Below, piece after piece: positions 51,888-61,586 of a stretch of DNA of 64,000 nucleotides. The first letter of the stretch is position 1, and each line of letters starts with the position of its first letter. The notes under the pieces are model-generated. The model was not told the DNA's origin, searched no databases, and worked only from the letters and a program-made list of their open reading frames with translations. The translations under genes were made by a program, and so were the position numbers. This DNA is from Saccharomycopsis crataegensis (lineage: Eukaryota > Ascomycota > Saccharomycetes > Ascoideales > Saccharomycopsidaceae), in the NCBI RefSeq assembly GCF_037102585.1, contig NW_027043829.1, positions 1,240,001-1,304,000 on the forward strand. The letters run 5' to 3'.

Positions 51888-52666
51888 AATAACATTTTCT
51901 TAAAAAGAGTCGTCAGTCCTAGTTGCAGCCAAGGCACTTACTTTTTTTTTTTTCTGTTTCTTTTTGACTTTTTTTTACTTTGTCTTTCGATATTTATTCT
52001 TTGGAAGCCATTCATTATTCTAGTGTTTTTTGGCTCCAATGTTTTGAGGGAAAAAAAATTGTTCAGAATGATTAAGAAATAATGATGATGTCTTATATTG
52101 TACTATTATCCTCTTTTTTTTTTTATTTTTTTTTCTTTATTTTATTTTATTTTATTTCATTTTATTTAATTTAATTTTATTTAATTTTATTTTATTTTGT
52201 TTTATTTTCTTATGAAGTCTAATGATTAGTTGAATTTGAATTTCTTTATTCTGTCTGTTTGAAATATTATACAGTCGATGTAGTATTAGTTATTAATATT
52301 AATACTGTGTTGAAATCCACAGAATTGGAAAGGATCTGCATAGATAAATCTGAAAATTTGACATGCTGTCTTGATGTCAAATGAATATAATAAACCTATT
52401 AAATGGAATCACTAAGAAAAATATAGAAGAAAAAAAAAAAAAACTCAAAAAATTTCCGTTTATTTACTAAACTAGAACCAAGCAAAATAGATGACTAGCT
52501 CCTCTATCTTAAAACAAACACTTCCCAAGAAAATAATCTTATTTCCTTGTTACCATTTTTTTTTTCTTTTATTGTTTGGAAAAGTTCAAGAGGAGCTGAT
52601 ACGTTCTATTTCATCTTGATGGTCATTAACTTCAACTCCCGCAACTCGTCAGCCTAAAAAACATTC
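51888..52666. other. Convergent spacer, HAA1-like / LAT1
   Basis: About 779 bp of T-rich sequence with a TTTTA-type array at about 52136-52209 and an A run at 52429-52443. No gene. Confidence 0.55.
52136..52209. repeat. Imperfect TTTTA pentanucleotide array
   Basis: About fourteen imperfect units of TTTTA with single-base variants (TTTCA, TTTAA, TTTTG). Confidence 0.85.
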
Positions 52667-54275
52667 TTAAAGCAACAAACTCAATGGGTTTTCAATAGTC
52701 TCCTTCAACGCCTTGATGAATTCACCACCAACGGCACCGTCAATGACTCTGTGGTCAAAAGTACCAGTGATGGTCAAAGTGTCTTCGAAAGCGAAACCCT
52801 TTTCGCTGCTGTTGTCGAGAACAACCTTCTTGTCAAGGGTACTGATGGCAATGATGGCACTTTGTGGTGGGTTAATGATAGAAGTGAACATGTTCACGGC
52901 TGGGTTCATGCCCAAGTTACTGATGGTAATGGTACCACCTTGGTATTCTTCTGGAGTCAATTTACCAATCTTGGCACGCTTACCCAAGTCTTTGATTTCC
53001 TTGGAAATGGTGGCCAAACCCTTGGAGTGGGCTTCCTTGACAACTGGGGTGATCAAACCGGTTGGGGTGGCAACGGCAACGGAAACGTCAACATTGGCAA
53101 ATTGACGAATAACACCTTGGTCTTCCAACCAGTATGAGTTAACTTGTGGGACTTTTTGGGCAGCCTTGGCGATGGCCTTGATAAGAATGTCGTTGATGGA
53201 CAATTTGTATTCACCGTTAGAGGCACCGTTCAAAGAAGCTCTAAGTTTAAGAAGCTTAGAGACAGACATATTGGAGGAGACAATGTAACTTGGGGAAGTT
53301 TGAACAGAAGAGGTAAGTCTCTTGGCGATGGTCTTTCTCATAGAAGAGATTGGAATATCTTCATAAACACCGGCGGATGGAACAGCTGGGGCAGCGGCCT
53401 TAGTAGCAGCTGGGGCTGGGGCAGCGGCTGGAACGTAGCTTTCGACGTCCTTGGCAGTAATTCTACCGCGTGGACCGGTACCGGTGATGTTCTTCAAAGA
53501 AATACCCTTTTCCAAAGCAATTGTCTTGGCCAATGGAGAAGCAAAGATTCTGCCAGCAGGGGCACTAGACTTGGTAGCAACAGCAGCCTTGGTGGCGGCT
53601 GGGGCTGGAGTAGCAGCGGCGGCTGGGGCTGGAGCAGCTTCTTCCTTGGCGGCTGGGGCAGCGGCTGGGGCAGCACCAGCGTCAGCGGCAGTGAAATCGG
53701 CAAATGCAGCAACATCGTCAGCATTTTCAACGTAAACACCGATTGGGGTACCGACTGGGAGGTCCTTGGTACCGTCTTCGACCAAAACCTTGGCCAAGTA
53801 ACCTTCTTCTTGGAATTCAAAGTCCATTTGAGCCTTGTCGGTTTCGACTTCAGCGATAACTTCACCTGGTTCCAATCTGTCACCAATCTTCTTGCTCCAA
53901 ACTGCCAAACCACCTTGTTCCATAGTTGGGGACAAGGCAGGCATTTGAATGACAGTGTGAGCAGGCCATGACTTACCGGCGTAAGCACGAGCAAAGTTGA
54001 TAGCAGCAATGTTAGAGTATCTAGAATGAATTGTTAGTCACTACAAATTCTTCAATATAGATCGACATTCTCCCATGATATCTATAACTCCTTTCAACCT
54101 CAATTAATGAAGACCATTGGTATTTGATTTAAACATGATGCTCATAGTTTCATTACTATTATCTTTTCTTTGCATTTTTCTGGGGATTGATTCATGTGAT
54201 ATTGGATGAAGATATCTATACATACCTTGGTAAGGCTCTAGCAGCTGGGCGAGCAAATCTCAAAGCCATCGACAT
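52667..54275 (-). CDS. LAT1: Dihydrolipoamide acetyltransferase, PDH E2, two exons
   Basis: Exon 1 is 54226-54275 and exon 2 is 52667-54020, joined across a 205-bp intron to give 467 residues. Exon 1 encodes MSMALRFARPAARALP, an Arg/Ala-rich mitochondrial presequence. Exon 2 continues in frame to HTVIQMPALSPTM, the start of the lipoyl domain (lipoyl Lys in ETDKAQMDFEF). An Ala/Pro linker, the E3/E1-binding domain (IFASPLAKTIALEKGISL) and the catalytic domain with HRVIDGAVGG follow. It forms the core of mitochondrial pyruvate dehydrogenase and makes acetyl-CoA. Without splicing the longest frame would begin inside MPALSPTM and lack the targeting signal. The spliced model rests on clear GT/AG and branch sites. 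Confidence 0.94.
54021..54225 (-). other. LAT1 intron
   Basis: On the minus strand the donor is GTATGT directly after CCAAG, the acceptor is TAG before ATACTC, and a branch-like GACTAAC lies about 15 bases before the acceptor. The splice falls within an Arg codon (AG|A). Length is 205 bp. Confidence 0.88.
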
Positions 54276-54606
54276 TATTGTGGAGGAGTATATATGTATT
54301 TTATTATTGGATTACCAAGTATATTAACCACAATCTGATTGAAGGGAGGGCGAGTGGTTCACTGAAGGTTGGCCGTGGTTTGGGGGTGAAGGGAAAAGAA
54401 AAAAAAGTAGGGACCATCCTAGTGATGAGGAAATAAAAAAACCGATTTTTTTCGCTATGCAAATACAATCACCAGATGGTTCTCGTCCCCCCCCTCCCAG
54501 AGTGGCCTCAGCAGGGGTCACACACCCTGTGATACAGTCATGTGATCATAAATCAAAAATGGGGTGTGGGGTACTAAAAGGGGGTTAATTTGTGTAAACA
54601 AGCGTG

Positions 54607-54612
54607 CACGTG
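54607..54612. promoter_or_regulatory. CACGTG E-box in an imperfect palindrome upstream of LAT1
   Basis: CACGTG lies in a G/C-rich, partly palindromic patch (about 54602-54628) some 330 bp before the LAT1 start. It is a possible bHLH site. Confidence 0.3.
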
Positions 54613-54699
54613 CGTATCGCGTGCGCACTTCTCTCACCATCATCATGATCTTCTAAGTTTAACAGAAAGACTGGTTGAAGATTAGAACCATCTGTTAGT

Positions 54700-56950
54700 G
54701 TGGATTTCAGGAGCCATATGAACAATATCCGCTTCATTACGCTGACAATTCATGATTGTGATACACATTCAAGGGGACAGAAACCCCTGGAGCACTATAG
54801 CAAAGCTCTCGTTCCTATAGATCACATTCCTATAGAATTCAAACAATTAGATGGTTGGAGCTTGCACACAAAGCAGGTGGTGCAATGTTTTTGCATGGAT
54901 TTACCGCCGTATACCTTCTTAAATCTGCCTGTTTGGGATATATATACATACAATGAAGTGACCAGTATACCATCATTGAAGCAAAAAGTTAGGGAGCTTG
55001 ATATTGTGTTGGTAGAAAGGCTTAGAAATATATTTCAACGCAAAAAAATGCTTGTCTCTTTGCCTTGATGTCTATCAATCGTTATCCAATCAAGACCTTA
55101 GCCTTTGTATATCAGCCATTTTACGAAGAGATGATGTGTTTGCGAAAAGTAATACCAGTTACTTGACAGAAAGATAGGCTTCTGATAGGGTCTACGTGGT
55201 GTTAGATTTTGTCCCAGTTAAAAGAGAATTTTCTTTCAGCGCTCAAAATAAGTCTTTTAAAACTCCTGAGGATGCAATTGAACATGTTTTGACTACTTTT
55301 GGGATCCAAGATAAAGTATTATCTTATATTTCTAATAATCTTATCATCAATGATTGGGGTTTGAGAAAGATAAACTCGGCTGCGGGGGCCGAATTAATGC
55401 CTTGTATATTACAGACTACCAATTTACTCATGAGATATGTTTTGACAAATGTTGTGCTGGTGGAGCGTAAAAAACATGAGAGAAATAAACTTTGATAAAT
55501 GAAAAGCTCATACAAAGCGAAATAGCCTTTTATTCAAAATTGACAACAATATGTTTAAAGTTAAATTCATATGGGATATATAAGAAAGCGATTAGAAGGA
55601 TAGTTGGATCTACTCCACCGTTACCAGTTACCACCATATGGCGATCCAGATACTGATTATTCGAATGGTTTCTGAAAAATATCGAGAAAATATTGGATTC
55701 AGGAGTTCCAGAAATTACTGAACATTTTAATGGCATTAATAACCACGATATACAAATGCTCAGAGCAGATTCCAAATTATTAGAGTTTGGATTTGGGCAT
55801 ATAACTCAGCTTCAAGATTCTCAATTTGACAATTTAAATGGTTTGTTATATGTTTTGAGTTCGCTCCTGGCTCTATATATTTCGATTTGCTCCTTTTTCA
55901 TCGAAGGTTCTTGTGGCTTATGCACTTTCCACAATGTTCCAATAAATGATAGAAACCAAAAAACTTTCAAAGAACTAGCGGAAGATCTCATTTTACTATT
56001 TGGGAAAATGCCTGATGGATTGAGGGTTGATCAGGTAAAAAATATCATACCAAAATGCAGCCCTGGTGTTGTGTTGTCATTCATCTGCACATCTCCAATA
56101 TTCATTGAATATATCAAAAAGTATTTAAATAAGCCTGCAGTTCAATTGTACGTACTTTTTGACAGTGATACTTATTTTTGGACGACTTTATTTCCTGAAG
56201 ATGATACGACTTTATTTCGTAACGATAGAAAATTCATAATAAATCATGAGTCCTTAAAGGCGTACATCTGGAATTTACACAAGGCATATCAAAGTCTGGG
56301 TGAGAGAAGTCTGTATAAGACAATCTTGTATAATACAAGTTTGTTCAAGACAAGTTTGTATAAGACAAGTCTGAAGCCACTGGTTATGTCAGAATTTTAT
56401 AGCAAAATGCCAGAACTGAAAAATGATTTTAAAGATAGCGATCGTTTGTTCAAGGAATGTAATGAGCTATCTTCGTTGCTTTATGCTGGTAATTATAATT
56501 TGATTTCAGGAAAAACTTTGAAGTATATAGCAGAATTATCACAATTCGCCGCACAAAATATCCATGTTGTCAATGGAAACCTTGAACGTGGCTACCCATT
56601 AATATGTGATATACTGGAGGCCCGTAGGTACAGATTGATTTCAGAAAGTATTTCAGCTCATCTGAGAATAAAATCATACTTTACTGCAACTAACGGTGAT
56701 AGTTTCTTCCAATTGAAGGAGAGATCTCTTTCTGATGTCAGTGAAACAACTCTTACTGTCTCTGAAGATATGAAGAAATCATAAGAGGTAGATAGTTGTG
56801 ATGATATTAATGATCTACTTGGTGAGCTAAGTCTAGAGTCTAAAAACGAACTTGCTGAGCAATTGAATGACGATCTTGTTCGTCCAGATTGCGTATTGTA
56901 TGAGGCGGAAATGAATTTCGATTATTTATCGTCCGGATGCAGTATTATGT
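54700..56950 (+). pseudogene. Decayed coding region of unknown family
   Basis: About 2.25 kb in which coding-like sequence runs on in one direction but is broken at about four points. The largest open blocks are 54700-55068, about 55196-55495 and 55693-56784, with coding-like sequence between and after them. The protein text is rich in Leu, Ile, Phe, Tyr and Ser. One block has a short internal repeat (SLYKT-like, about 56310-56380). I recognise no domain. It may be a lost host gene or an old virus-like insertion such as a coat-protein copy; nothing here decides. Base composition is more A/T-rich than the flanking genes. It looks old and inactive. Confidence 0.55.
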
Positions 56951-57462
56951 GAGTTGGGCGATTATATCAACTATTTCTATCCCTATTGCGCGTAATAAAA
57001 ATAGCTCATTCATTCACAGAGCTTGTGTATATTTAAGGGTATTTATCATGATGTAACATTAACTTGATTTTTTATTAACATAATATATAAGGAATAAGTG
57101 GTTTAGTATCTCTTTAAATAGATAATAAGTATAGAATATTAGTTATAAGATAAGCAATAAGATAGGTAAGAAGACAGGGAATAAGATAAGGATCCGATAA
57201 GAAGCAATCGATTAGGTAATGAATGAACAATACTGGTGGTATATGTTACACATGAGTTCGCCTTATCTACAGTATAACTACTTGGGTAACAGTAAAATTT
57301 TGATTTTTATTAATTTTATTGATAGATGAAATATAAAAGAACCACTACTTGTTTTCTTTGAATACTCATGAAAGAGAAATCTTCGGTTGAGAAGAGCTGA
57401 ATGATTTGTTATATTACCCATTGGTGGCGTGTAGCCTCTGCAAGTTTTCGCTACGCTTTTGT
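56951..57462. other. A/T-rich spacer with GATAAG cluster
   Basis: Non-coding sequence after the decayed region. It contains an imperfect repeat of AAGATAAG-like words (57119-57213) with GATAAG at 57149, 57185 and 57196. A 66-codon minus-strand frame shows nothing recognisable. Confidence 0.45.
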
Positions 57463-57691
57463 TGTTACATACTTCCATTCCTACATTATTATTGTATATA
57501 CTTAGGGACTTTATTTATAATAGAGGATTAGAAAGGTTTTAGCATACTATTTGAGCTAATCGCTCTTCACCCTCTCCAGAGGATTCTTGTCGTTAATCTT
57601 GGCAGTTGTGCATTCCTGCGCGCCGCGTAGCACTACTATCGATCCTAACTGTCGGTATAACGATCAACATGTTTATTATATGATCCCAACA
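57463..57691 (-). mobile_element. Possible solo LTR (Ty1/copia-like)
   Basis: Read on the minus strand, a 229-bp segment starts TGTTGGGATC and ends TGTAACA, so TGTT...AACA ends are present. There is a TATAAATA-like box inside. TTTGT flanks the left end, and TTTGT occurs one base beyond the right end, close to a 5-bp target duplication. No internal retrotransposon genes are seen nearby. If real, it is an old solo LTR fossil. The evidence is only structural, and chance is possible. Confidence 0.3.
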
Positions 57692-57768
57692 GTTTGTCCC
57701 TCTCAATTTATATTTTTATTGAGATATGTTTAGATGAGATAACATATCAATATTGATACTGGCTAGTT

Positions 57769-59298
57769 ATGAAAGATGCCAAAGTCCATTTTCTTCTTTG
57801 CATAATCGCCCTACTATTCACTCCCAGAGTTCTTTATGAATATGTCTCGAACCTCCACCCATCGAATATATCACAACAGGCAGCGTTTTTGCAGAAAAGA
57901 CAAGACGATAGCAATGAAAATGCTACTTCCGGGAACGGAAATACTACTTACATTTCAGATACCCTTCAACTAGCGGACACTGGCGTCACTTTGAATGTCA
58001 GCACCATCAATCCAGATAACCAAAATTACTTGAAAACTTCAGGGTTTAAAGTACTAGATTTCATCCAAGCATGTTATACTCCTACAAATATATCTGTTTG
58101 CGGCGTTAATTCTCCCGTGGTTTACCTCATAGATGGCCATGTCGGCACACCTCCACAGCAATTCCAATCAACTATAGATATCAACACCTACGAAACTTTT
58201 TACTCAACTTGCAACACCTTGACAGATTGCCCTGTTTCAAAATCCCAAAACTTATATGCCTGTATGTACAACTCTTACGACCCAAACATTTCCTTCTCCT
58301 TTAATTATGATAATTCCAGTTATGTGTCGAATTTTGTCTCCAGTGGCTCGACTACCAACATTCAAGGCTGCTGGGGGTGGGATAATGTCACTTTGGGAAT
58401 TAATGGTTCTCAATATGAGAATACGGTGATGGATTATTTTGAATTCCCTACCATCAATGCCAACGGTGGGAATATTTATTTCGAAAGCATATTGGGACTT
58501 GGTTTGGAACCGCTAATTAGTCGAAACAACTTCATCAGCGATAAGCAAAGAGCTCAGTATTATAACCAGTACACCACAAACTATAGCAATTCATTACTTG
58601 ATACGTTGAAAACTTATGGGGCAATAAACCTGAAAGTATATTCCATGTACGTCAATGAAGATGGTACAGGAAAATTGATACTAGGAGCAGTTGATAAGGC
58701 CAAGATTGGTAATGGGGGAAAATTAACATATTTTGAAAACCTACAGTACAAATATTTTGATTCTTCGGTAGTGAAGATGGACACAAAAAGTAAATTTCAC
58801 CTTTACAGACCCTTCATTAACATCGATTATATTCTGACGGATGGGTTGAATAATTACAAAGCAAAACAAAAGCAAAATATTGTTTATGATGCGATTATTG
58901 AAAGCACTACCCGCACCATTTATGGCCCTAAAGCGTATGTTGCCAGTGTTGCCAAAAATTATGGACTAACCAATTACAATAATCAATACTTTATGAACTG
59001 CACAACTACTGGAAAGCCGTTGGAAATTGTGTTCAGTCAAGGGTTGAATATTTCTATCCCGTGGGAGGATCTAAAGTTCAAGAATTTGGATCCCAGCACT
59101 AACAAAAAACAGAATAGAGATTGTGTTTTTGCCCTTAATTACAAAAAAAACCAGGATTACTTTGTCTTGGGCCAAACTTTCCTTAATAATGTTTATTTCT
59201 ACTCGGATATCGAAAATAATCGATACGGAATTGCTCCAGTTAATAGAGTCAGTGATACGGTTTTTGAAATCCAAACTGTTGCCCTGTCATCCGCTTAA
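57769..59298 (+). CDS. Secreted pepsin-like protein lacking catalytic motifs (pseudo-aspartyl protease)
   Basis: A 509-residue protein of the pepsin A1 fold. It has a hydrophobic N-terminus (HFLLCIIALLF), a propeptide ending in a Kex2-type LQKR (43-44), and many N-glycosylation sites. The strand VGTPPQQFQSTID leads to where DTGS should be, but the text is DIN (137-139). The second site, normally DSGTT, reads DAIIESTT (374-381). Late landmarks are kept (FVLGQTFLNNVYFYSD, NRYGIAPV). Both Asp positions remain but their Thr-Gly and Ser-Gly partners do not, so hydrolysis is doubtful. It is probably a secreted or cell-surface relative of yapsins/SAPs with a binding role. The frame is long and intact, so it is likely under selection. 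No GPI signal is seen. Confidence 0.75.
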   Translation: MKDAKVHFLLCIIALLFTPRVLYEYVSNLHPSNISQQAAFLQKRQDDSNENATSGNGNTTYISDTLQLADTGVTLNVSTINPDNQNYLKTSGFKVLDFIQACYTPTNISVCGVNSPVVYLIDGHVGTPPQQFQSTIDINTYETFYSTCNTLTDCPVSKSQNLYACMYNSYDPNISFSFNYDNSSYVSNFVSSGSTTNIQGCWGWDNVTLGINGSQYENTVMDYFEFPTINANGGNIYFESILGLGLEPLISRNNFISDKQRAQYYNQYTTNYSNSLLDTLKTYGAINLKVYSMYVNEDGTGKLILGAVDKAKIGNGGKLTYFENLQYKYFDSSVVKMDTKSKFHLYRPFINIDYILTDGLNNYKAKQKQNIVYDAIIESTTRTIYGPKAYVASVAKNYGLTNYNNQYFMNCTTTGKPLEIVFSQGLNISIPWEDLKFKNLDPSTNKKQNRDCVFALNYKKNQDYFVLGQTFLNNVYFYSDIENNRYGIAPVNRVSDTVFEIQTVALSSA

Positions 59299-59789
59299 GA
59301 GTGTATAATCCATCCCCTGTGCTATTAGCTTTTCTTATTACACATTTTCTAGTTCTAGTTTTATCAATACTGTAATATTTAAGATGTACTCGTTTTTTTT
59401 TTCCTTTTGTGGTCTTCATGAACTTATTCGAAATTGAGATTGAATTTTGAATTCGGAAAAACCATGCGAAGCTTGTAGATATGAGGAAATATATTAAAAA
59501 GATAAAAACAGAGCAAACCAGACTCACAGAGTGACCAAAAAACAATCAATAATCATAAACCGTCAATAACATCATCAGCTTTCAGCAAAAAAAAGTAAAA
59601 AAAAAAAGAAGGCCTCCGAGCATACCAAGAGTAGCCCACGTTCGAGATGACGTACATCGAACGCGTTCGAGGGGTTATGAGGCCGAACTGCGGCCATCGC
59701 GAGATTTCACTGGTTTTGCTTCCAATCCTAAATTCCTCTTCGCACAGTTTTTTAGAAACTCACTCATGCTAGTGGTCAGCAAATAAATA
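59299..59789. promoter_or_regulatory. Spacer upstream of the KHA1-like gene
   Basis: About 491 bp, with A runs near 59586-59608 and a perfect 14-bp palindrome at 59657-59670. No gene is seen. Confidence 0.5.
59657..59670. promoter_or_regulatory. 14-bp perfect palindrome containing ACGCGT
   Basis: TCGAACGCGTTCGA is its own reverse complement, with an ACGCGT core (59661-59666). TTCGA also appears just upstream (59641-59645). It lies about 120 bp before the antiporter start and is a candidate dimer-binding site or MCB box. Confidence 0.45.
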
Positions 59790-61280
59790 ATGGCAGTAAA
59801 CACTACTACCTTTGGGGGTATTACCTCAGGACGTAACCCAGTGGTGTATAGCAGCTCTTCCCCATATACAATCTTTCTACTTCAAGCTCTTATTGTCTAT
59901 TTCTTTTCAAGTTTATTGAACTATCCGCTTCAAAAACTCAAACAACCCAGAGTCATTGGTGAAGTCATTGCCGGGATCATTTTGGGTCCTTCGGTATTTG
60001 GCAAAATCCCCCATTTTACAGAAAAAATCTTCCCAAAAGCAAGTATTCCCGGTTTTACATTGGTTGCTAACATTGGGATCATTTTGTTTTTATTTGTCAT
60101 TGGTCTTGATGTGGACTTAGTTTTTATGAAGAAAAATTTGAAAGCGGCCTTGTCTGTGGGGATTGCAAACATGGCTTTACCATTTGCATTGGGGTGTGCA
60201 ATTTCGGTAGGAATTTATCATGAATATCGTGAGAACGACGAGTCTTTGCCACATATCAAATTTACCACTTACATGGTGTTTGTCGCCACGGCAGTATGTA
60301 TTACCGCTTTGCCAGTATTGGCCAGAATTCTACGAGAATTGGGCTTGCAACAAGATAGAGTCGGTACTATTGTTTTATCCGCTGGTATTTTCAACGATTT
60401 GGTTGGATGGATTCTTTTAGCTTTGTCCGTCACTTTAGCCAATGCTGATAATTCCGTTAATGTGGTTTATATATTGTTGCTCACCGCTGGATGGTTCCTC
60501 ACAATATTGTTTCCAATCAAGTATCTTTTACACAAATATCTTAAAAACTGGACCAATGAGGTCCGTGAAGGCCCAAACCACACCACCTTGACTTTAGTAT
60601 TTGGATTAGTTTTCATCAGTGCTTTTTTCACCGATATTATCGGAGTTCATCCTATTTTCGGGGCTTTTATGGTTGGCTTAATTATTCCAAGAGATTATGG
60701 TTTTGTGGAGAAGTTTGTGGAAAAAATTGACGGTCTAATCAGTGCAGTATTCATTCCTTTATATTTTGCCCTTGCTGGTCAAAGTGTTGATTTAGGAAAA
60801 TTGAATTCGGGTAAAGATTGGGGCTATATTATTGGTCTTTGTTCTTTGGCCTTCATTGGTAAAGTTATTGGCGGGCTTTTTGCTTCTAAAGCCACCGGCT
60901 TGTATTGGAGAGAGTCTCTTGCTGTTGGGGTATTGATGTCTTGTAAAGGTATTGTCGAAATTGTGGTTATCACCGTTGGTTTAAGTGCCCAGATTTTGAA
61001 TGAAAAGACTTATTCGATGTTCATCGTCATGGCGTTGGTTACTACGTTCTTAACTACGCCTTTGACTAGGTTGGTCTACACTGATTCTTATAGGGAAAGC
61101 ATTTTGGCTGAGCAAGTCTCTGATAAGAAAAAACATGAAAGAACATCATCTTCAAGTGTCTCCAATAACGATAGTATGGATATTAGCCCAGAAGAAATTG
61201 TTAGGGAAGCCTCTACTGAAAATATCACACCTCCAGAAAGCCCCACCAAGACTAACCAGGATAAAACAACTGAGCCATGA
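59790..61280 (+). CDS. KHA1: CPA2-type K+/H+ antiporter, Kha1-like, short form
   Basis: A 496-residue membrane protein with about 12 transmembrane segments. IVYFFSSLLNYPLQKLKQPRVIGEVIAGIILGPS is the typical first block of the CPA2 exchanger family, and GIFNDLVGWILL holds the Asn-Asp pair of the ion site. The wording follows yeast Kha1, an intracellular (Golgi/TGN) K+/H+ exchanger. S. cerevisiae Kha1 is about 870 residues with a large cytoplasmic C-terminal domain. Here the protein ends about 60 residues after the last membrane segment, with a Ser/Glu/Thr-rich tail. Downstream sequence shows no C-terminal domain, so this is either a naturally short form or a shortened gene. The membrane domain is intact. 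Confidence 0.88.
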   Translation: MAVNTTTFGGITSGRNPVVYSSSSPYTIFLLQALIVYFFSSLLNYPLQKLKQPRVIGEVIAGIILGPSVFGKIPHFTEKIFPKASIPGFTLVANIGIILFLFVIGLDVDLVFMKKNLKAALSVGIANMALPFALGCAISVGIYHEYRENDESLPHIKFTTYMVFVATAVCITALPVLARILRELGLQQDRVGTIVLSAGIFNDLVGWILLALSVTLANADNSVNVVYILLLTAGWFLTILFPIKYLLHKYLKNWTNEVREGPNHTTLTLVFGLVFISAFFTDIIGVHPIFGAFMVGLIIPRDYGFVEKFVEKIDGLISAVFIPLYFALAGQSVDLGKLNSGKDWGYIIGLCSLAFIGKVIGGLFASKATGLYWRESLAVGVLMSCKGIVEIVVITVGLSAQILNEKTYSMFIVMALVTTFLTTPLTRLVYTDSYRESILAEQVSDKKKHERTSSSSVSNNDSMDISPEEIVREASTENITPPESPTKTNQDKTTEP

Positions 61281-61586
61281 TTTTTCTAGTACTAAATCTT
61301 ATTCTTGATATTAGTAACTTTTCTTTTTTTTCAATACTTTTCTTGATGTTGCTTCTCTTTCCGTTTTATGGTATTCAATTTTGTTTACGATTTCACTTTC
61401 TAATTATTTGTCTAACCATTATTTATTTTTTTTATGTTCTGGCAGCTTACGTTTTTTTTTTTTGTTTTCTTGTTAATTTTTATGTAGATCACTTTTATAA
61501 ACTATCGACTCTAATGAAAATTTCACTCAAATGTATAAATAACTTGTCTTTCTTATAGTTTTGTATGGTTAACAAAAAGCATTAAA
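61281..61586. other. Convergent spacer, KHA1-like / DHODH
   Basis: About 306 bp, T-rich. A 93-codon hydrophobic frame that overlaps the antiporter stop is compositional. No gene is called. Confidence 0.5.

Noticed and set aside
53144-53971. A 275-codon plus-strand frame opposite LAT1, rich in Trp, Gly and Ser
   Set aside because: It is the mirror of the Ala/Pro-rich LAT1 coding sequence with biased codons. It has no family match, and the LAT1 reading is certain.
61277-61558. A 93-codon hydrophobic frame that overlaps the antiporter stop
   Set aside because: T-rich DNA gives Phe/Leu runs. It does not resemble the missing Kha1 C-terminal domain.
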